Origin: Bradyrhizobium quebecense
Lineage (GTDB): Bacteria > Pseudomonadota > Alphaproteobacteria > Rhizobiales > Xanthobacteraceae
Reading direction: 5' to 3'
Assembly (NCBI RefSeq): GCF_013373795.3
Contig: NZ_CP088022.1
Span: 4,278,001 to 4,342,000 of the forward strand
DNA: 64,000 nucleotides
The number at the start of each line of letters is the position of its first letter. Positions within the stretch are counted from its first letter, which is position 1. The position numbers were made by a program, and so were the translations under genes. The notes beneath the pieces were generated by a model. That model was not told where the DNA came from and did no database searches. It worked only from the letters and a program-made list of their open reading frames with translations. This document shows positions 61,021 to 64,000 of the stretch, piece after piece.

Positions 61021-62508
61021 ATGACAAGCCTAGAGTCACCGGAAACCGAGACTCACTCGATTGCCAATGGTTTGCCGCCGGCCAAGGCCGCCGCCGCGCT
61101 TGCGCTCGCCGCGCTGGCCGATTGGTTGTTCTATGATCAGAATGCCGGGCTCTCGGTGGTCCTCTTCGCCTTCGCGCTGGCCGGCGTGTCACTGGCCGCC
61201 AACTTCGGTCACGTCGCTCGCCACAGGCTGCCGATCGCCGGCGCGATCGTTGTGGCCGGGCTACTCCCTGCCCTGGAGGAGGTCAACGCAGTCTCGCTGG
61301 CCTTCGCCATTCTTGCGCTCGGCACCGCGCTTGCTCTGACGACCAATCCCTGTCTCGACAGCGCGACCAGGGGAGCTGCCTCGCTGGTGGATCTCTTTCT
61401 GGTCAGCCCTTTCAGGTTGTTCCGGGACGTCGTCAGCGCATTCGACCTGCCGGGCCTCACCAGGGGGTTCATCCTATGGTTCGTGCCGTTGCTGCTCGGA
61501 ACCGTGTTTGTCTTTCTGTTCGTCGCAGCCAATCCGGTGCTGGAGATATGGATCAGCCAGCTGAACCCCGGCAATCCCGCCGCCAGCCTCAGCCTCGGTC
61601 GCATGCTGTTCTGGATCCTCGTACTGGCGCTGGTCTGGCCATTCGTCCATGTCAAATGGCGGCGCTACACCAACGTCGCGCGCAACGGACCGCGATCTTC
61701 CGCGCAGGGTCCGGCCGAACCCGATCATTTCATCGACTTGTTCGGCGCAGGCACCATCCTGCGCTCTCTGATCCTGTTCAACTTGCTGTTTTCGATTCAG
61801 ACAATTCTCGATGCGATCTATCTCTGGGGCAACGCTACGCTTCCCGCCGCCATCACCTACGCGTCCTACGCCCACCGTGGCGCCTATCCGCTGATTGTCA
61901 CGGCACTCCTGGCCGCGGCCTTCGTTCTGGTCGCGATGCGGCCGGGCGGCCCGGCCGAGCAATCGCGGGTGATCCGACCGCTCGTCTACCTCTGGGTCGG
62001 GCAGAATGTTCTACTGGTGATCTCCTCGATGCTCCGGCTTGATCTCTATGTCCAAACCTATTTGCTCACCTACTGGCGCGTCGCGGCATTCGTCTGGATG
62101 CTGCTCGTCGCCGTCGGGCTGATCCTTATTCTGGTGCGCATTGCCCTGCGGGCATCGAATGAATGGCTTGTCCGCGGCAACCTGTTGGTACTGACCATCG
62201 CGCTCTATGTCGGCTCTCTGATCAATTTCGCCGCCGTCATCGCCGACTATAATGTCAGTCACAGCCACGAAGCCTCGGGCAGCGGCGTCAGTTTGGATAT
62301 GGACTACCTGATCCAGCTCGGCCCGAACGCGCTTCCGGCCATCGACCAGGCGATCCAACTGCGTTACGCCAACCCGGTCCTTGTCTCTCGCCGCAATAGC
62401 CTTGTAGAACAGCAACGCCAGCAGATGGCCTCATGGCGCGGCTGGAGCTTTCGCGGCTGGCGGCTTCAGCGTTTCCTGGACGGGCGGCAGAGCAACGCGC
62501 CGGGATAG
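61021..62508 (+). CDS. Polytopic membrane protein, DUF4173/DUF4153-type
   Basis: A 495-residue membrane protein with about twelve hydrophobic segments. It shows FILWFVPLLLGTVFVFLFVAANPVLEIWI and FSIQTILDAIYLWGNATLPA, which match the DUF4173-type family. A cytoplasmic or periplasmic C-terminal tail of about 70 residues ends in a Trp/Arg-rich segment (MASWRGWSFRGWRLQRFLDG). The ATG at 61021 is slightly better spaced from AGAGG than 61018. It lies 28 bases before the response regulator on the same strand and probably shares its operon. The function is unknown. Confidence 0.75.
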   Translation: MTSLESPETETHSIANGLPPAKAAAALALAALADWLFYDQNAGLSVVLFAFALAGVSLAANFGHVARHRLPIAGAIVVAGLLPALEEVNAVSLAFAILALGTALALTTNPCLDSATRGAASLVDLFLVSPFRLFRDVVSAFDLPGLTRGFILWFVPLLLGTVFVFLFVAANPVLEIWISQLNPGNPAASLSLGRMLFWILVLALVWPFVHVKWRRYTNVARNGPRSSAQGPAEPDHFIDLFGAGTILRSLILFNLLFSIQTILDAIYLWGNATLPAAITYASYAHRGAYPLIVTALLAAAFVLVAMRPGGPAEQSRVIRPLVYLWVGQNVLLVISSMLRLDLYVQTYLLTYWRVAAFVWMLLVAVGLILILVRIALRASNEWLVRGNLLVLTIALYVGSLINFAAVIADYNVSHSHEASGSGVSLDMDYLIQLGPNALPAIDQAIQLRYANPVLVSRRNSLVEQQRQQMASWRGWSFRGWRLQRFLDGRQSNAPG

Positions 62509-62536
62509 TCGAAGCGCCGGTTTTCGGAGACGACTC

Positions 62537-63241
62537 GTGACCCACCGCATCCTCATCGTCGACGACGACCTGCATATCCGCGAGGTCATCCGCGTCGCGC
62601 TCAAGAAAGCCGGCATGAACGTGGCCGAGGCCCGCGACGGCAAGGAGGCGCTGACCCGGTTTGCCGGCGAGCGGCCGGACCTGATCGTGCTCGATATCGG
62701 CATGCCGGAATTCGATGGCCTCGACGTTTGCCGCGAGATCCGCAAATCGTCCGACGTGCCGATCCTGTTCCTCTCCGCCCGTGACGACGAGATCGACCGC
62801 GTCCTCGGCCTGGAGATCGGCGGTGACGACTACGTGACCAAGCCGTTCAGCCCGCGCGAGCTCGTCGCGCGGGTGAATGTCATCCTGCGGCGCATGACCC
62901 CGCGGAAGGCGGGGACAAGGACAGAGGCCGGCGTGCTCTCCCGGGGACATCTCTCGGTCGATCCCGAGCAGCACGTGGCGGCATTCGCAGGCGTGCCGCT
63001 GCGCCTGACCGCGATCGAGTTCGGAATTCTGTGCGCCTTCCTGACGCGGCCAACGGCGGTGTTCAACCGCGAGCAGATCATGAGCGCGGCCTACCAGCTC
63101 AACATCCAGGTCTCCGACCGCACCATCGACAGCCACATCCGCAACATCCGGGCCAAGCTCGCAGCCGTAAACTGCGACAACGTTATCGAAACCGTTCACG
63201 GCGTTGGCTTCAAGCTCGGTCGCTGCGAGCAGCCAGCATGA
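62537..63241 (+). CDS. OmpR/PhoB family response regulator
   Basis: A 234-residue regulator starting at a GTG at 62537 after GGAGA. Receiver residues: DDD near 10, the phospho-acceptor Asp in LIVLDIGMPEFDG near 53 and the Lys in VTKPFSPRE near 103. The C-terminal winged helix has RLTAIEFGILCAFLTRP and SDRTIDSHIRNIRAKL. Its stop overlaps the histidine kinase start by four bases, so the two form a pair. Confidence 0.95.
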   Translation: MTHRILIVDDDLHIREVIRVALKKAGMNVAEARDGKEALTRFAGERPDLIVLDIGMPEFDGLDVCREIRKSSDVPILFLSARDDEIDRVLGLEIGGDDYVTKPFSPRELVARVNVILRRMTPRKAGTRTEAGVLSRGHLSVDPEQHVAAFAGVPLRLTAIEFGILCAFLTRPTAVFNREQIMSAAYQLNIQVSDRTIDSHIRNIRAKLAAVNCDNVIETVHGVGFKLGRCEQPA

Positions 63242-64000
63242 CATCGTTCCGCGCCCGCCAGAAGTGGCGACCGTCGCTTGGTCTGGTCATCTTCACCGTG
63301 CTTGCCTCGGTCGCGGTCCTGCCACTGATGGGGCTGTTCTTCTTTCGCCTCTACGACAATCAGCTGATTCACCAGACGCAAGCCGAGCTGATCGCGCAGA
63401 GCCGTGTCCTTGCCGCGATCTACGCCGAACTCGTGAAGGCACGGCTTGGCGATGGCATCCCGCTCGGCGCCACGGTACCGCCGGAGGCGCTGCCTGATCG
63501 CGGCGACCAGGTGACGCCGATCCGGCCCGCGCTCGATCTCGCCGGCAACGACCTGCTGCGGCGGCGGCCCGATGCGCTGCCGGCGGCGAAGCCGGCGGAT
63601 CCGGCCTATGTCGAGATCGGTACCGCGCTCATGCCCATCATCCTGGAGACCCAGAAGGTCACGCTGGCGGGTTTCCGTATTCTCGATCCGCAAGGCGTGG
63701 TGATCGCCGGACGCCAGGAGGTCGGACAGTCGCTTGCCCATATCGAGGAGGTGGCTGCGGCGCTGGGCGGCCAGTATAGCGCCGCGCTCCGGATCCGCAT
63801 GCCGGACAAACCTCCGCCACCGATCTATTCGATCAGCCGCGGCGTCGGTGTCCATGTCTTCTCCGCGATGCCCGTGATCGTCAACGATCACGTCGCCGGC
63901 GTGATCTACACGTCGCGAACGCCGAGCAACATCTTCGATCATCTTTATCAGGAGCGCGGCAAGTTCCTGCTCGCCACATTGGCCGTGCTGCTGGCAACCG
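63238..64000 (+). CDS. Sensor histidine kinase, N-terminal part (cut by window edge)
   Basis: The first 254 residues are present. A first membrane helix (LGLVIFTVLASVAVLPLMGLFFF) is near residue 20. A periplasmic sensor region of about 200 residues follows. A second helix starts at FLLATLAVLLAT at the edge. HAMP, dimerisation and ATPase parts lie outside the window. Start ATG at 63238 overlaps the response regulator stop (ATGA). The sensed signal cannot be told; the adjacent polytopic protein suggests an envelope stimulus. Confidence 0.88.
   Translation, partial: MTSFRARQKWRPSLGLVIFTVLASVAVLPLMGLFFFRLYDNQLIHQTQAELIAQSRVLAAIYAELVKARLGDGIPLGATVPPEALPDRGDQVTPIRPALDLAGNDLLRRRPDALPAAKPADPAYVEIGTALMPIILETQKVTLAGFRILDPQGVVIAGRQEVGQSLAHIEEVAAALGGQYSAALRIRMPDKPPPPIYSISRGVGVHVFSAMPVIVNDHVAGVIYTSRTPSNIFDHLYQERGKFLLATLAVLLAT

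Overview
The window reads as chromosome of a GC-rich alphaproteobacterium, most likely Bradyrhizobium or a close Nitrobacteraceae relative. This rests on gene content: a GcrA-type regulator, a phasin, several GntR/FCD regulators, many solute importers, OpgC, an EcfG-like promoter, and interspersed hairpin repeats of a kind I associate with that group. The genus call comes from recognition, not a search. I saw no rRNA, tRNA or CRISPR array.

Layout. (1) 1-9.4 kb: hydroxyacid/glyoxylate metabolism. Two class V aminotransferases (one cut by the left edge), an MFS carrier, a GntR regulator, a large FAD/Fe-S dehydrogenase and a GlcG-like protein, then a repeat-rich spacer and an enoyl-CoA hydratase. 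(2) 9.5-14.7 kb: a molybdopterin oxidoreductase and three solute-binding proteins that have no permeases beside them. (3) 14.7-20.5 kb: a catabolic unit made of an SDR, a divergent GntR regulator, a complete TRAP transporter and a Tat-exported amidohydrolase. (4) 20.5-26.6 kb: a Crp-type regulator and a five-gene ABC importer operon ending in a metallophosphoesterase. (5) 26.7-41.1 kb: a frameshifted zinc alcohol dehydrogenase, then a large catabolic cluster. An eight-gene operon carries a three-subunit molybdenum hydroxylase and a branched-chain-type ABC importer. Opposite it lie an LLM flavin oxidoreductase and a PuuE-like hydrolase. A third unit carries a flavin-dependent monooxygenase, its frameshifted flavin reductase and a TetR regulator. 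An identical 14-base motif lies upstream of the first and third units and suggests one regulon, probably for an N-heterocycle or aromatic compound.

(6) 41.2-44.4 kb: a decayed prophage. The terminase large subunit stops at its Walker A motif and runs straight into the C-terminus of a holin-like membrane protein, and another gene is frameshifted. (7) 44.4-47.2 kb: small proteins, a phasin and three copies of a dispersed repeat. (8) 47.3-55.4 kb: an FMN 2-hydroxyacid dehydrogenase, a GlxA-type regulator, and a tight four-gene operon (GNAT-like protein, MFS carrier, YqcI/YcgG-family protein, cupin), then a CoA-transferase and a GFA protein. The four-gene operon is the best candidate for an undescribed small-molecule system. 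(9) 55.7-58.1 kb: a regulatory switch in which an XRE/S24 repressor sits opposite a GcrA paralogue, with four copies of one 15-base operator placed in the promoter spacers of three genes. (10) 58.3-64 kb: envelope genes (OpgC, a membrane-anchored NagZ-like GH3, a polytopic DUF4173-type protein) and a two-component system cut by the right edge.

Two genes (near 27453 and 39450) are broken by the apparent loss of one base in a short G/C run. Each may be a real mutation or a sequencing error.
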